DNA of 64,000 bases from Triplophysa rosa (taxonomy: Eukaryota > Chordata > Actinopteri > Cypriniformes > Nemacheilidae). Every line of letters begins with the position of its first letter. The stretch's first letter is position 1. Positions 43,583 through 55,705 of this stretch are shown here, one piece after another. Position numbers and translations under genes: made by a program. Under the pieces are notes generated by a model that saw only the letters and a list, made by a program, of their open reading frames with translations, was not told the DNA's origin and did no database searches. The stretch lies in the NCBI RefSeq assembly GCF_024868665.1, contig NC_079900.1:25816216-25880215 (forward strand), written 5' to 3'.

Positions 43583-44926
43583 CTCTATATGAATATGACT
43601 ATATAGAGCATCTTTTCTGTTATTTTGACCTGTTTCTCCAGCTTTTATTTTCTGCATATAAACGCAAATAGAAACAATATTTAAATAGGTAGTAGGCTAC
43701 CTATAAATAGTTCTTTTTAAAATCTGAAATGGTCTCTTATTTTTTTTCTACGACTGTTTATACTGTATATAGAGTGTATATACTGTATGCTTTTGGACAT
43801 AAGCCATTTAACCTCAACACACATCATGACAATTGTTAATGCTTGGTTGCTTGTGATTAATCAGCGAGACAATAACACAGCAGAGTCTAGCTTTTTATTT
43901 CAATGGACTGTTATAGCTGAGTTTGTGTTGTTGAGAGAAGCAGAGATCTGGTGTACACAGGTCAACAGGCACTTTCCATGAGCCCACGAGAGTGTGAGCA
44001 TTGTGAGAGGAACTCTACAGCGTAATAGAGCTCCAGTTATCCACAGCTATTAACCTTAAACCTACAGAAGCCCACATACAGCACAGAAACATACCATTAC
44101 ACTCTGCTACTCATCCTGACAGGCCAAAAACATTGTGTAAAAACACAGCACTGCCAAGCACTCTGTGTGCCGTCCCTATGGACCGCCGTTAGGTTTCTTT
44201 AGGCTCAGTTTGGCTAGCCGGAAGGATGGACATCAGGACGAAAAAGTCTCAGGTCACTCGACTGCCATTTTGCCCTTTTTATTAGTTCTGAGCTCTGCTC
44301 CAGAAAGAACTAAAGAAGGTTATAAAAAGATTTATAGCCCCAGTGAAATCAAAATGAAAGTTTTTTTCCTTTTATTAAAAATGTGTTAGTCTTAAGGACG
44401 TCAATAAACTGATATGCTCCTACGCGCTGACAAAATTCCCATTTAGAAGATATAAGCGTTCAAAACTGACAGTCTGGCGCACACGCTCAAATAAATCTAG
44501 AAATTCCATGACATCACGCTACACTTCAACCTCTCATCAAAGTTCTCGTCCAATCAAATCCGTTTTAGAATCCAAAGAGTCCCGCCCCCTTCACTATGAG
44601 AGCTGCTGAAGCGGTGCCTCAAATCAGCCAGTAGTTTGCACATTTATTATGTCCTACATGGTGAATGACACATAATGCACTAGATGGGAGATAGGGGATG
44701 ATCCAGACAGTGTATCCATTAACATTAAAGTCTTAATTTCATGTTTTTGTCACGCGAACGGTTGCACGTGAGTGTCCTCCGGTCCAGAGACACGATAGCA
44801 CAGAGCTGATCATATGCGTAGATCATACGTGCAAATCCACTGAGAAAACAAAACGTATCAACCGTTTCAAGTCTACACAGAATATTGAATGTTAAGGCTA
44901 TATGGAAGAGATCATCAGACATGATT

Positions 44927-45022
44927 GGACCAAAGAGACAACACGAGACATGTTATCACTGGCGTTTGTCTTCTCCTTTACTGACGCCAGTGATAACATG
45001 TCTCGTGTTGTCTCTTTGGTCC
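44927..45022. repeat. Perfect 39-bp hairpin
   Basis: Arms 44927-44965 and 44984-45022 are exact reverse complements (GGACCAAAGAGACAACACGA onward) with an 18-base loop TTGTCTTCTCCTTTACTG. Confidence 0.93.
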
Positions 45023-46595
45023 CATGTACCGCATTGCGTAGCAAAGTCTTAAACTTCACTTTGTCAATGCATTACAGGTGAGTACATTTTCCTTCTACTG
45101 AATTTATTGTAGAGTGTTTGTTAAAAGCAAAGATAAACAGTCCAAAAACCTTTATGTAAGGAATAATTGAGACTTTGTGTGGCCTCATTACCACCCTAGA
45201 CGCATCTCATCTCAAGCCGTTGCTCAGAGAGTGAGAGAGAGAGAAAGATAGACAGCACACATACACATTCGTTTGCTTCATTGAGACAGAAAAGCCAAGT
45301 ATTTATATTTGTTTTTGTCATATTCAACAGCCCCGTCATATAAAAAAAGCCTAAGGAGAAAACACTAACACAGAGTTTTCGGTATCAGCTGCGGTTCTCA
45401 CGGTGGCACAGAAAGCTTGCAGCTGTGAAGCCCCATTGACCTCTTCCACGGACGTATTTTTGACTTTAAACCAGGCATGAAACAAATTTAAGCTGTTGTT
45501 TTTTGTTACTTTTGTGTGTCTTAGTATTTTCTCTTGAACCCGCTCATAAGGAAAGACTCTGATGGCTGCATTTAACAGAATGCTTTATTTGAGGCAGAAG
45601 GTTGTTTCCCTGTAAACTAACACTGAAGCCCAAAGCGAGGCTAGTACCCCGGCATAAAATTATCAAATCTAGCCCCTGGAAACATACTGGCCACCTGTCT
45701 GAGGTGTTTCCCAGCCTTCAGCCCAAGATAGTCTAGGATAGGATCCAGCACACCTTGTGACCCAACACAGGGGCTCAAACAGAGGGGTTGAGGTTCAATC
45801 TTAAACATTGAGTAGTTTTGGTTAGGTTAGGCCTTAAGCGTTCAACTGGGTTATGTTTCTCTGTCTGTCAGCAGGGCATACTGCAAACCCACCTTTGCAG
45901 ACAGACGGACATTCATTCTTTTTGAGTCTTTTACCTAAAGGGCCGGATTTACTTTTCTATAGTCATCATGGCACACACCCATGATGCATCACTGCATAGC
46001 ATACAGCAGCATGCATGTGCACACATGGGCAGTGTTTCCGCTACATTCATTTTGGTTTCCCTGGCTTCAGCGGAATGCAGAAAGGAGTCCAGATGCTAGT
46101 TTTTTAATGGATGTCAATGTGTTTTGTTAGCCGTTACGGTTTCTCCAATTAAAAGTATTACAGACCCTTCCATCTCCCTATAATATGAGTATCTCTGGAG
46201 AGGCAGCACATTCAGTTCACCGTACGGCGGCCGGCTTGCGAGTACAAAACAGAGTTTCCAAAACTGTTATCGACTGTTTGGATATATAAGCATGAACACA
46301 GTTTGTCTGTAAAAAAGCACATGGTTACAGAGACAGAGGCTGTGTGACAGAATATAGTCAAAATCTCTGCTCTTTGGTGTGTGGTGATTTTATCAGACAA
46401 TGTGTCTTGGTTATGAAACAGAACTGACAACAGAAACAGAAAATCTGTAAATGACAACGGCTTTATAGGGCAATAAGCTGTATGTAACGTTTAGAGAGTA
46501 GAATCGAAATGGGTCTGAAGTTGCACTGCTTGTAACACGTGTGCAAGAGAGTCTGGACAAACCTCAGACATCACCACCACCCATAGCAATGTTTT

Positions 46596-46760
46596 TAAGA
46601 TTAGGGAATCTTCCCCCTGCAGTCATGGGCTCACCCAGGGCTCGCACACAATCTGTTTCTTGAGACAGAAGTGCAGCATATTTCTCTCTCGCTCTGATAA
46701 TCTTCATATTTTCTCTCTTTTTCATTTCTTCATCGTAATTCTCACATAACATGCTACAAA
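46596..46760 (-). other. Exon-like stretch, unknown gene
   Basis: The minus strand reads ENYDEEMKKRENMKIIRARE followed by KYAALLSQETDCVRALG and then GTGAGC, a possible donor. The residues are charged and helix-prone, unlike most chance frames here. The upstream acceptor is weak. I do not recognise a family. Confidence 0.2.
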
Positions 46761-47560
46761 TTACACTCCTACTCATCCAGTAACACGTTATTGCTGATTT
46801 AAAATGTTTTTTTTTGTCTGTGTGTGGGATCTGCCTCCTTTGTGAGCTTGCATGTTTTTTACCCTGTTTTTTCCTCTTGCTAACAGCAGTCTCAAATTTT
46901 CCACTTCCACATACATCCCCCGCAGTCTCTCATAACTCCTACTTTAGATGAAAGCGATAATGTGGATGACTAATTTGGTACTACTAAGTTTTTTTAGGAC
47001 TGGTGCTGTGTAGTCCAGTTTTTGTTATTTGGCATAAAGCCTGGTCCACTTGTTTCTTAAGTTAGCCATGAGCAGACCACTGCCCATTTGCTGGATTTAA
47101 AATAGACACATTATCCTTCAGTACCTTTTGAAACAGTCACTTCAGATCATGTCACTGGTTATAGGCAAATGTCAACAACATATTGTATGTCCAACTAAAC
47201 AAACAAAACTCTCACAACCCGACTCCTTAAAAATACAAAAGGCCAGCCAAATCAGAATGGTGGTGCCGTTTTGAGAAAGTGTTAAGCAAAATTCATTGAA
47301 CAAAAACGATTCTTGAGGGTGTTAAATACAACCCATTAAAATCAGTTAAATTTTACCTAAAAATATTGGTTAGCGAATAAAATATATAATAATGGGTACA
47401 TTCTACCTACACTACCTACTTTTTATGAGTAATAATGGCAACTTAAAAAACAAGTTAGAATTTACCCGAAAATATTAGCTATGACACTGCGGAGTGCACG
47501 TGCATGCATTAACGCTCCGGCGGGAAATTAGGAATCATGAGACTCATCCTCTTCAGATTC

Positions 47561-48030
47561 TGTTACGGTCTTGGTCTGGTCGGGGTTTCATCTGCACGTG
47601 GGTTGTGTTGTTATTGTCGAGCACGTGGTAAGCCGCTGGCTGACTGCGTGCTCGGTGTCTGCGTATTTCACCCCGCCCTCGTGTCTCCTTAGGCTTTCCC
47701 TCACTGGTGATTTTCCACTCCGCACCTACACGCCTGCTGTCACGTTACTCATTAAGCACTCGTTCCCGTAATTACTCCACACCTGCCAACCTTTTCCATC
47801 TCATTATTCTCCCCCTTATATTCCCTCAGTGTATCTTGTCTGTTGTCTGATCGTTGCTTGTATTAGCTTTAGTTTCAGACTGCCCCAGACGTAGCTGCGG
47901 CTCGTCTGTAGAAGTTTTTCCCTAGTGCTGTCCGCGGTTGGGGTTGTTCTCTGCTTATTGCTGCCTGTTATTTAATAAACATCTTCAGATTTTCACCGCA
48001 TCTGGGTCACCTTGTTTCTCTGTCATGACA
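47561..48030 (+). repeat. 5' LTR of Gypsy element
   Basis: TGTTACGGTCTTGGTC...TGTCATGACA, 470 bases. It lacks a 311-base internal segment that the 3' LTR retains (the deletion point is near CCTAGTGCTGTCCGCG, about 47928). The gag ATG (48025) lies within the last six bases. Confidence 0.85.
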
Positions 48031-49004
48031 GAACGATCAGACCCGATGCACGACCCAGCGGGACAGGATCCGCTGCGAGCAATGCTGCAACAGCAGGGAA
48101 TCCTGCTGGGACAGCAGGCGTCTCGTCTTATTGCTGCCACCCAGGAGGTTGACGCGCTTCAGGGACAGGTGACGGCATTGCAACACCAGGTCTCCGAGCT
48201 TCTACGAGGTGCCGCACACACTGGAGGGGTCCAACGCCCTCCCCCGCACGGAGTCTCGAGTGATCCGGAGCCGCATGCAAACAGTCCTCCCATCTACGAC
48301 GGTGATCCCAACTCCTGTCGGGCGTTTCTTTCCCAATGCTCTCTGGTGTTCGCACTCCAACCTCACCGGTATGCCACAGAGGAGACCCGGATCGCTTTTG
48401 TTCTTACCTTGTTGAGTGGGGAGTGGCAGTTTGGGAGGCCCAGGACTCGTGTTGTCGGTCGTTCCGGGAGTTCCACGCGGAGATGACCAGCTTGTTTGAT
48501 AGGTCGGCCCGTGGTGATGAAGCGGCCGCCCAACTCTCCCGTCTCACTCAGGGGAGAGCTACCATCACGGACTACGCAATCCGCTTCAAGACCTTAGCGG
48601 CTGCGTGTGAGTGGAATGCCGGGGCGTTGCGCGCGCGGTTCCTTGACGGCCTCAACTCAACCATTTCTGACGAGATCGCCGCGCTCGATCCACCCTGGGA
48701 CCTGGAGGATTTGATCAATCTCTGCCTGAGGATCGAGAGCCGGATTAATGCTCGCCGCCGGTGACACGCTTCACCTCCCGCGTGGCGACGCCGTGATTCC
48801 AGCCGGGATGCCAGCCGGAACTTTAGCCTAGAGGCCAGCACTACACGCCATCCACCACCAGAGTCCGAACCCATGCAGATCGGGCGTTCACACCTCACGC
48901 CCGCCCAGAAGCAGCAGCGTCTCGCTGACGGTCTCTGCTTTTACTGTGGGAAGGCGGGACATGTTGTCACTCACTGCCCGGCAAAAACCATCGCCCATCC
49001 GTAG
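48025..49004 (+). pseudogene. Gypsy gag, frameshifted, with zinc knuckle
   Basis: Starts MTERSDPMHDPAG and continues with a Gln-rich helical part and PPIYDGDPNSCRAFLSQCSL, the capsid-type block typical of sushi-like gag. A one-base deletion near 48425 changes frame. The rest reads SFREFHAEMTSLFD and QGRATITDYAIRFKTLAA. A TGA at 48762-48764 interrupts, and in the same frame a CCHC knuckle [14 protein letters not shown] ends near a TAG at 49002-49004. Gag builds the particle and the knuckle binds RNA. Not translatable as one protein. Confidence 0.82.
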
Positions 49005-49018
49005 AGCGGAGAGTCCGG

Positions 49019-50256
49019 GTGGGCGCCATCACAGATACCTCTCCATTCCCGCGCACCATGCTGCCGTTCCGCCTCACCTTCGGCTTTACGACTCACACTG
49101 GAAGGGCCTTAATTGACTCTAGGGCCGAGGGAAACTTTCTGGACGCGGCCACGGCTCGAGCGTGGGGAATTCCCTCGGTTCCCCTGCATCCACCCATCTC
49201 AGCCGTGACGTTGGCGGGACTGCCACTTTTCACCGTCACTCACACCACTCCTCACGTAAGCTTATTTCTGTCGGGTAATCATTGTGAGAAGATTAAGTTG
49301 TACATCCTCGATTCCCCCACAACCCCGTTGGTATTAGGGCATCCGTGGTTGTCACAGCATAATCCTCACATTGATTGGGTTAACACTTCTATTTTAGCGT
49401 GGAGCCCTGCTTGTCATGTGTCTTGTCTTGGTCCTGCTCCCTCTCCTGTGTCTGTGTCTCCTATGTTGCAGGTGGATATCGCTGACTTGACCGGGGTTCC
49501 GGAGGAATATCATGATCTGCGCTCCGTGTTCTGCAGGTCCCGTGCAACGTCCCTTCCTCCTCACCGTCCCTACGACTGTGCCATTGACTTACTCCGCCCA
49601 AGGGTCGGTTATTTTCCCTTTCGGCTCCGGAAAGAGAGGCCATGGAGAAATATATTGCAGCTCGTTGAATGCCGGGCTCATCCACCCCTCCTCCTCGCCA
49701 GCCGGTGCGGGGTTCTTCTTCGTGCAGAAGAAGGACGGCTCCCTACGCCCTTGTATCGATTATCAAGGTTTGAATGAGATAATGGTAAAGAATAAATACC
49801 CCTTACCCTTAATGTCATCTGCCTTCAAACTTTTACAGGGAGCTCGGGTCTTTACTAAGTTGGACCTCCGCAACGCATACCACCTGGTTCGCATCCGCGA
49901 GGGGGACGAGTGGAAGACGGCCTTCAACACACCTTCGGGACACTATGAGTATTTGGTTCTTCCGTTTGGACTGACCAATGCTCCGGCCGTCTTCCAGGGC
50001 CTCATTAATGACGTGCTGGGCGACATGATTAATCATTTTGTCTTCGTGTACCTGGATGACATTCTGATTTTCTCCTCTTCTCCCCAGGAACACACCCAAC
50101 ACGTCAAAGAGGTTCTCCGGCGTCTTCTCGAGAACCAATTGTTTGTCAAAGCGGAGAAGTGCGAATTCCACTCCGATACGGTTTCGTTCCTTGGCCACGT
50201 GATCTCACCCCGAGGCATAGAACCGGACGCTGCTAAGGTTAAGGCTGTCACGTCTC
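49019..50256 (+). pseudogene. Gypsy pol fragment: protease and reverse transcriptase
   Basis: The protease region reads [15 protein letters not shown]; the aspartic protease signature D-S/T-G is altered to DSR, removing the conserved glycine. Then [16 protein letters not shown], the usual post-protease block. A frameshift near 49600-49640 moves to the RT frame: [48 protein letters not shown], and the catalytic [10 protein letters not shown], then [11 protein letters not shown]. The frame runs into LTR sequence after about 50256. RNase H and integrase are absent. Confidence 0.9.
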
Positions 50257-50867
50257 GCCTGCTGTCACGTTACTCATTAAGCACTCGTTCCCGTAATTAC
50301 TCCACACCTGCCAACCTTTTCCATCTCATTATTCTCCCCCTTATATTCCCTCAGTGTATCTTGTCTGTTGTCTGATCGTTGCTTGTATTAGCTTTAGTTT
50401 CAGACTGCCCCAGACGTAGCTGCGGCTCGTCTGTAGAAGTTTTTCCCTAGTCTTGTCATAGTCTTGGTTTTCATCTCGTCTGGTCAAGTTAAGTCTTTCC
50501 CTCCTCTGTTGTCTCGTTTTTCTTCCTGTGTCCCGGCAGCTCTCATTGGCGTTCACCACCTCTACCCACGGCAGGCAGCTTTCCGCAGACGGAGCTCAGA
50601 TTCTTCTTCTGGTTGTCATCAACCGCCAGGTTCTCAGCTCGGGTCCCGGGCCGAGTGAGGTTCCGAGATACTTCCCTCCTCGTCTCAGTGTTGGAGACCT
50701 ATCCTCAGCCCGAGTCGCCGCGGTCATCCTATTGCGGACTCAAGTTCTTACCACCGTGGACAGCACGTCCGCGGTTGGGGTTGTTCTCTGCTTATTGGTG
50801 CCTGTTATTTAATAAACATCTTCGGCTTTTCACCGCATCTGGGTCACCTTGTTTCTCTTTCATGACA
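50257..50867 (+). repeat. 3' LTR of Gypsy element, 5'-truncated
   Basis: Matches the 5' LTR from 47731 onward, with the extra 311-base segment at about 50452-50766. It ends CTTTCATGACA. The true LTR would be about 780 bases. Confidence 0.85.
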
Positions 50868-50872
50868 GATTC

Positions 50873-52291
50873 GCTGACAGGATTTGTGGAGCAGCCGGTA
50901 AGTTTTTGTTCAACTTCATTATATCATCATGAATGCAACTTACTTAAATGTAAGCTCTACCGTTATATTCTCCTTTGGGTTAAAAGAAGATACGCTGTTT
51001 TGTTATCAGTACAAGTGAGGCTAGTCGCAGATATTAGATAATATAGGTGGTGAATGTCAAGCAGACAGCCCTCACAACATAAGAGGATATGTGATGTAAT
51101 GTTTATTTAACTAATGTAAAAATTGGCATGCATTTTGTTTTTATTTTTAACAGGTAGGAGAACTTGAAAGGCAAACAAAGTGAAAGTGCTGGTGATGCAT
51201 AATCCCACAGCTGAGCAGGACTTGTATGTCAATTGAAATTGATGTTAAGAACAATTAGGTAGATGAACAATACCTGCTGTCAAAGGGTAAACATTTTATT
51301 AAGCAATTACTTGTATAATATATAAGGTAAAATTTACCCAATTTAAATTAGTTTGTTATAACTTATAAATTTAGGTGCTCTTTACTCTTTACTTTACTCT
51401 TTATAAAAATATGGGGTAGAATATACTCCTTTAAAGTGAGTGCAAATTGTTACCTCAATTTTATTGAGTAGATTTTATAGTTTGTTTTTTACAGTGGTTA
51501 TGACCTGTTGGATATAACCTCTTAATGATCTTAAGACTAACTACCAAAGTAAGACCACTAACACACTGCCTACTTCTTTAGTTTAGAGTTAACCCAGAAT
51601 TAAAAATCTGTTACGCCTCCTCTTGACTCTTCTATCATTCTCTTATCATCAAAAAGTAAAGAAAGAGCCCATCATCATCCTACACCCCAACCTGGATCTT
51701 TGTATTTAAACCACACCACACTCACCACAATGAGTTTTCATTAACCGATATAAAAGCTGCAGTCATTTCTGCTGTTGCCTACACACCATTTTCCATGTTA
51801 TTGTGTTCAAATAATTGCATCCTGTATTTCCGCTGCCTGGTTTTAGATTAGCTCTACACAATGAACATTATAATTATGGGCTTAATATAATAACTGGCCA
51901 CAGACCAGTGAGAAACCCCATGACACATTTGTTGGTATTGCTGGAGACTCCTGTAATATAATATCCTGTAATACGCGAGTGGTTGAGTGGTCCACATGGT
52001 GCCACCCACACACTGCAGGGTCTCACGGCAGCACCCAACGCTCTAATTGGTATTTGCGGAGGCAGCCTGGAGGCCCATTTGTTGTGCTGCCCTATTAACA
52101 GAGCCGAGAACAGCCTGCGTAAATCATCTGGGAGTAGAGTTTGGGTATACCTCCACCAGATGATCGATAACCTTCTATTCCCTCTCCGTCAAGCAAATAT
52201 CAAAGCATGGGAAATGCAAATAACGGTTACAAACCCTTTCATGAAATGAAGAGACAACAACAGAGGAAGTGCATGGTTTGGAATCGAAATA
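50873..52291. other. Unassigned spacer
   Basis: Begins with exon-like sequence ending CCG|GTAAGT at 50897. Near 51495 TTTTTTACAGTG matches the end of the MITE at 20529, but no partner end with a TA flank was found. The rest is unassigned. Confidence 0.4.
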
Positions 52292-52542
52292 CACTCTTAA
52301 AAATAAAGGTGCTTAAAAGGTTCTTCACAGCGATTTTTGGTTCCACAAAGAACCATTCAGTCAAAGGTTCTTTAAAGAACCATCTCTTTCTTAAGTTTTC
52401 ACAATCTGAAGAACCTTTTTTAGCCACAAAGAATCTTTTGTAAAACAGAAAGGTTCTTCAGATGTTAAAGGTTCTTTATGGAGCCAAAAGTTTCTTCTAT
52501 GGCATCGAAGAACCTTTTGAGGCACCTTTTATTTTAAGAGTG
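52292..52542. mobile_element. MITE with CACTCTTAAAAATAAAGG termini, TA target site
   Basis: 251 bases with inverted ends CACTCTTAAAAATAAAGGTG and CACCTTTTATTTTAAGAGTG, flanked by TA. Internal AGGTTCTT/AAGAACC repeats make it largely self-complementary. It fits Tc1/mariner-type MITEs common in fish. Confidence 0.8.
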
Positions 52543-52544
52543 TA

Positions 52545-54048
52545 TTTAGACACGTAAAGGAACCTGAAAAGTGTTAACACCGATAGTTAACACCAATAGT
52601 TAAACACCCTGTCCTAACCAGACGTGACATAATAAGATTTCAGTGGCAAGCAACTTGTCTGACACTGAACACGACACAGTCAGAGACACATCTCTTGTGC
52701 CTTTATATGGTTTTCGTTAAGAAACTTTCTTTTTCTGAAACTTTAATTTCTGATTCTAGTTTCTCATCCATGTTTAATGATTAATACTGATGGTCGTGGT
52801 AAGAACGAGAACGAATCAGAGAAGAGAGAGCTTGTTTTCAAAGAGGACGGTCAAGAATATGCTCATAACATCTGTTGGTTGCGGAGGTTTCAGACGCAAC
52901 TGTCGCACGTCACGTATCGGTGTCGTGGCTGCAGGTCAGGATAAAAACTCTGATGGTGTGTTGCGTAAGTCTTTATAAACTTTCCTAGGTATAAGCCTCT
53001 AAAGGTGTGTGAGAGTTTGCTGCGATGCAAATATATTTTAGAATCTATTATTAAAAGACATTTGTTGCAAAGGTTTACATCGCATTTTATTCAACTGGTT
53101 ATGATCTGACAATCTTATTGATTAGATTTCCATTCATTGTTTAATGAAGGAATCATTTCTTTTTAGTGAAAGGATGATGTATAGTGAAGACAACAGGCTT
53201 TGATGTGAAAGTACCCGTCTCCCTATGATGTATTCTTAAGTTTGCGTGTGACTGCAGAGGGAGAGAGGCATATTGACACGATTTTCACAGAACACCGTGT
53301 TTATCTGAGCTGTGGGAGAGGGAATTTAATTAAAGGAGGATTGAGGGAAGAGCAGTGGACACATGTGAAGCCACAGAAACAAGAGAAAAGTCCAGCTTTA
53401 CATAACAAGAGATGAATACAAGATCTCATTCCAAGGAAAAACAAAACAATTGACATCGAGAGAATATTGCCATTGTGTGCCCAGAATGACTGATAATGTT
53501 TTTGCTAGATCATAAGACCTGTTATGAAACTGTCTTCAATGTACACAGCTAAAGCCTGTGCGTTTAGATCTCACATCAGTCATTAAGCAGGAGAGTAATG
53601 TTTCCCTAATCTGCCAGATTTGAAGCGGGATAAAGGCATGGTCGGATTTCTTAGAGCTATTGATTTAGATCCACTGACAAGTTCACGCTCCATTAAGACA
53701 GCTTTAGAGCTCAATACAGCTCAGTTAACACCCCCAAACCGTATCAAATATTCCTCTGAGCACGACAACCTGACTAATCCTCAGCAGACTGCATGCTTCA
53801 CGCCACGTCTGCGTTCCAGTGTCAGGTAAATTTTCACTGACACTGTGTGAAGCATAAAAACATAAATCAGAATATATTTCATCTTTGATATACAGGTATG
53901 CGATGCTGGATTTCTATACCAATGAGATGCCGCTGTGGGCGTGCGAGATCAATTATATGAATAAATCAAGTGACTCAAAGTCTCAGTGCTCTTTGCTAAA
54001 GTGTGGATGACACTACATGACCACAGCTGGTTAAGACACAAACTCTTT

Positions 54049-54053
<5 letters not shown>
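52545..54053. other. Unassigned spacer
   Basis: No supported gene; short frames only. Confidence 0.45.
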
Positions 54054-54113
<60 letters not shown>

Positions 54114-54654
54114 AAGAACCCAAATGCAGGCAGCGATGCAGAAAACACTTAACTTTAATAATAAAACAAAACACCCACAATGGGGAAAACTATAACAAAA
54201 CACGAACTTCAAACAAAAACCCACGATGGGGTAAAACAAGAAAACAGGATAACAAAACTAAACTCCACACTAGGGAATGAATAAGAAATCAAAACACAAG
54301 GTAAGTCAATCCAACAAGGCAGGGTAATAAAATCCAATAAGGCAAGGTGACACAAAACGAACGAGCCAGAGGTACACCGAACGTACAAGCATGAACACAA
54401 AACAATCCACGAGCACAAGAGGGTATTTAAAGGGAAGACAAACGAGGGATAACGACACGGGGCAGGTGTGGGTAATCAAACACTTAGGGAAGGATAACGA
54501 GGAAACGAGATGGCGGGAACAGAGACGAGACACTGGAAAAACACATGAGAGGTAAAAACAAACATCTCATGGCCTTCTCACATAAAACCCAAGGACTCTG
54601 CCCCAATCCCACCACACGACTAGAATTTCATAAACAAGACGGTGGGACCGTGAC

Positions 54655-54715
<61 letters not shown>

Positions 54716-54811
54716 GAGAGAGAGAGAGAGAGAAATAGAGAGAGAGAGAGAGAGAGAGAAATAGAGAGAGAGAGAGAAATAGAGAGAGAGAGAGAAATAG
54801 AGAGAGAGAGG
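54054..54811. repeat. GA microsatellite interrupted by an LTR
   Basis: (GA)n at 54054-54110 and again at 54656-54811 (with AAATAG interruptions), with LTR sequence in between. Confidence 0.92.
54111..54655 (-). repeat. Solo LTR inside GA microsatellite
   Basis: Matches 40756-41359 from the GGAAGAACCCAAATGCAGGC block to GGTGGGACCGTGACA. The first 25 bases or so of the LTR seen in other copies are missing at the left GA junction, so the original duplication cannot be read. Confidence 0.82.
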
Positions 54812-55696
54812 TGATACTGTATGTAATGTGTACAATGCTTCTCATAGAAATCAGAGATTATTCAAGCGTAACATTCAATGATTAAAACTGCCATAGTAGG
54901 AAAAAATACAAAGGTAAGTCAAAAGTGCATTCTACATTCTTCAAAATGTCTTTTGAGTTCAACAGAACAAGACAATGATAAAGTAATTTCCCCTACTATG
55001 GGAGTCAATGGGGACCCTCGGCGTCCCTAATGTAGGCCTAGTAGTTCCATAAAAAGTTTTGAATATGAAGTAAACTTTTGATGCATAAAGCCCAGGACAT
55101 TTGCGTGTGTGTAAAACCAGCTGATTATGTAGTTCTTACTATAGAGATTCATTCATCATCCTGTCATAGTACTTTGGGTCAGTTCTCCTGCGTTTCTTGT
55201 ACACCATACAGAAACCTTACACCAGCACATTTGTGCTTTTAATTTATTTCTTTTTAAAAAAAAGCGATGATAAATAGAAATGATCCTGACATTTTATCAG
55301 TTACTTAATTTTGTTTCATTGAATGTATGTTGTTAATAGTGCTTTATTTCACATGTTTTCTATAGATCTATGACATCTTGTAGTACTTCTGTATTTTGGT
55401 CCATTTAACTAAGGGGCATTTACACAACATCATTTTCTAAATAAAAATGGAAAACTTGCGATTTTGATGTTTATAACAAGACAACAGAACAGGCTTTTGG
55501 GGGCCTGAAAAAATAGACATATATAGTATGTCGTGTTTACGGATTTGTGTGAAACTTTCAAAATACACAAAGAGACACTTTTTATTGTTATAAAGCTTAT
55601 TATATACACACTTATAAGTAAGTGTACTTCACAAATTACAAATTCAAATAATACTTCACAAAGGCACCTAATGTAGATACAAATTTAACTGGAACA
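54812..55696. other. Unassigned AT-rich spacer
   Basis: No supported feature. Confidence 0.45.
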
Positions 55697-55705
55697 TGAG
55701 TTCCA

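Larger units (their letters stand above)
43591..47560. other. Long unassigned spacer
   Basis: About 4 kb with no supported element except the hairpin at 44927-45022 and an exon-like stretch at 46596-46760. Possibly intronic host DNA. Confidence 0.4.
47561..50867 (+). mobile_element. Ty3/Gypsy (sushi-like) retrotransposon, internally deleted
   Basis: A 5' LTR, gag, and the protease and reverse transcriptase parts of pol, followed directly by the last three quarters of a 3' LTR. A perfect 5-bp duplication GATTC (47556-47560 and 50868-50872) shows one insertion event. RNase H, integrase and the LTR start were lost in a deletion joining pol at about 50256 to the LTR. Several frame breaks are present. 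Confidence 0.92.

Noticed and set aside
47240..51495. A second CACTGTAAAAAA-type MITE around the Gypsy insertion
   Set aside because: Only the right-hand end (TTTTTTACAGTG) is clear; no matching left end with TA was found.
51970..52240. Possible conserved non-coding element or exon
   Set aside because: The sequence is non-repetitive but no motif, splice site or frame supports a call.
54567..54845. SLSLSL-type frames
   Set aside because: Translation of the GA microsatellite.
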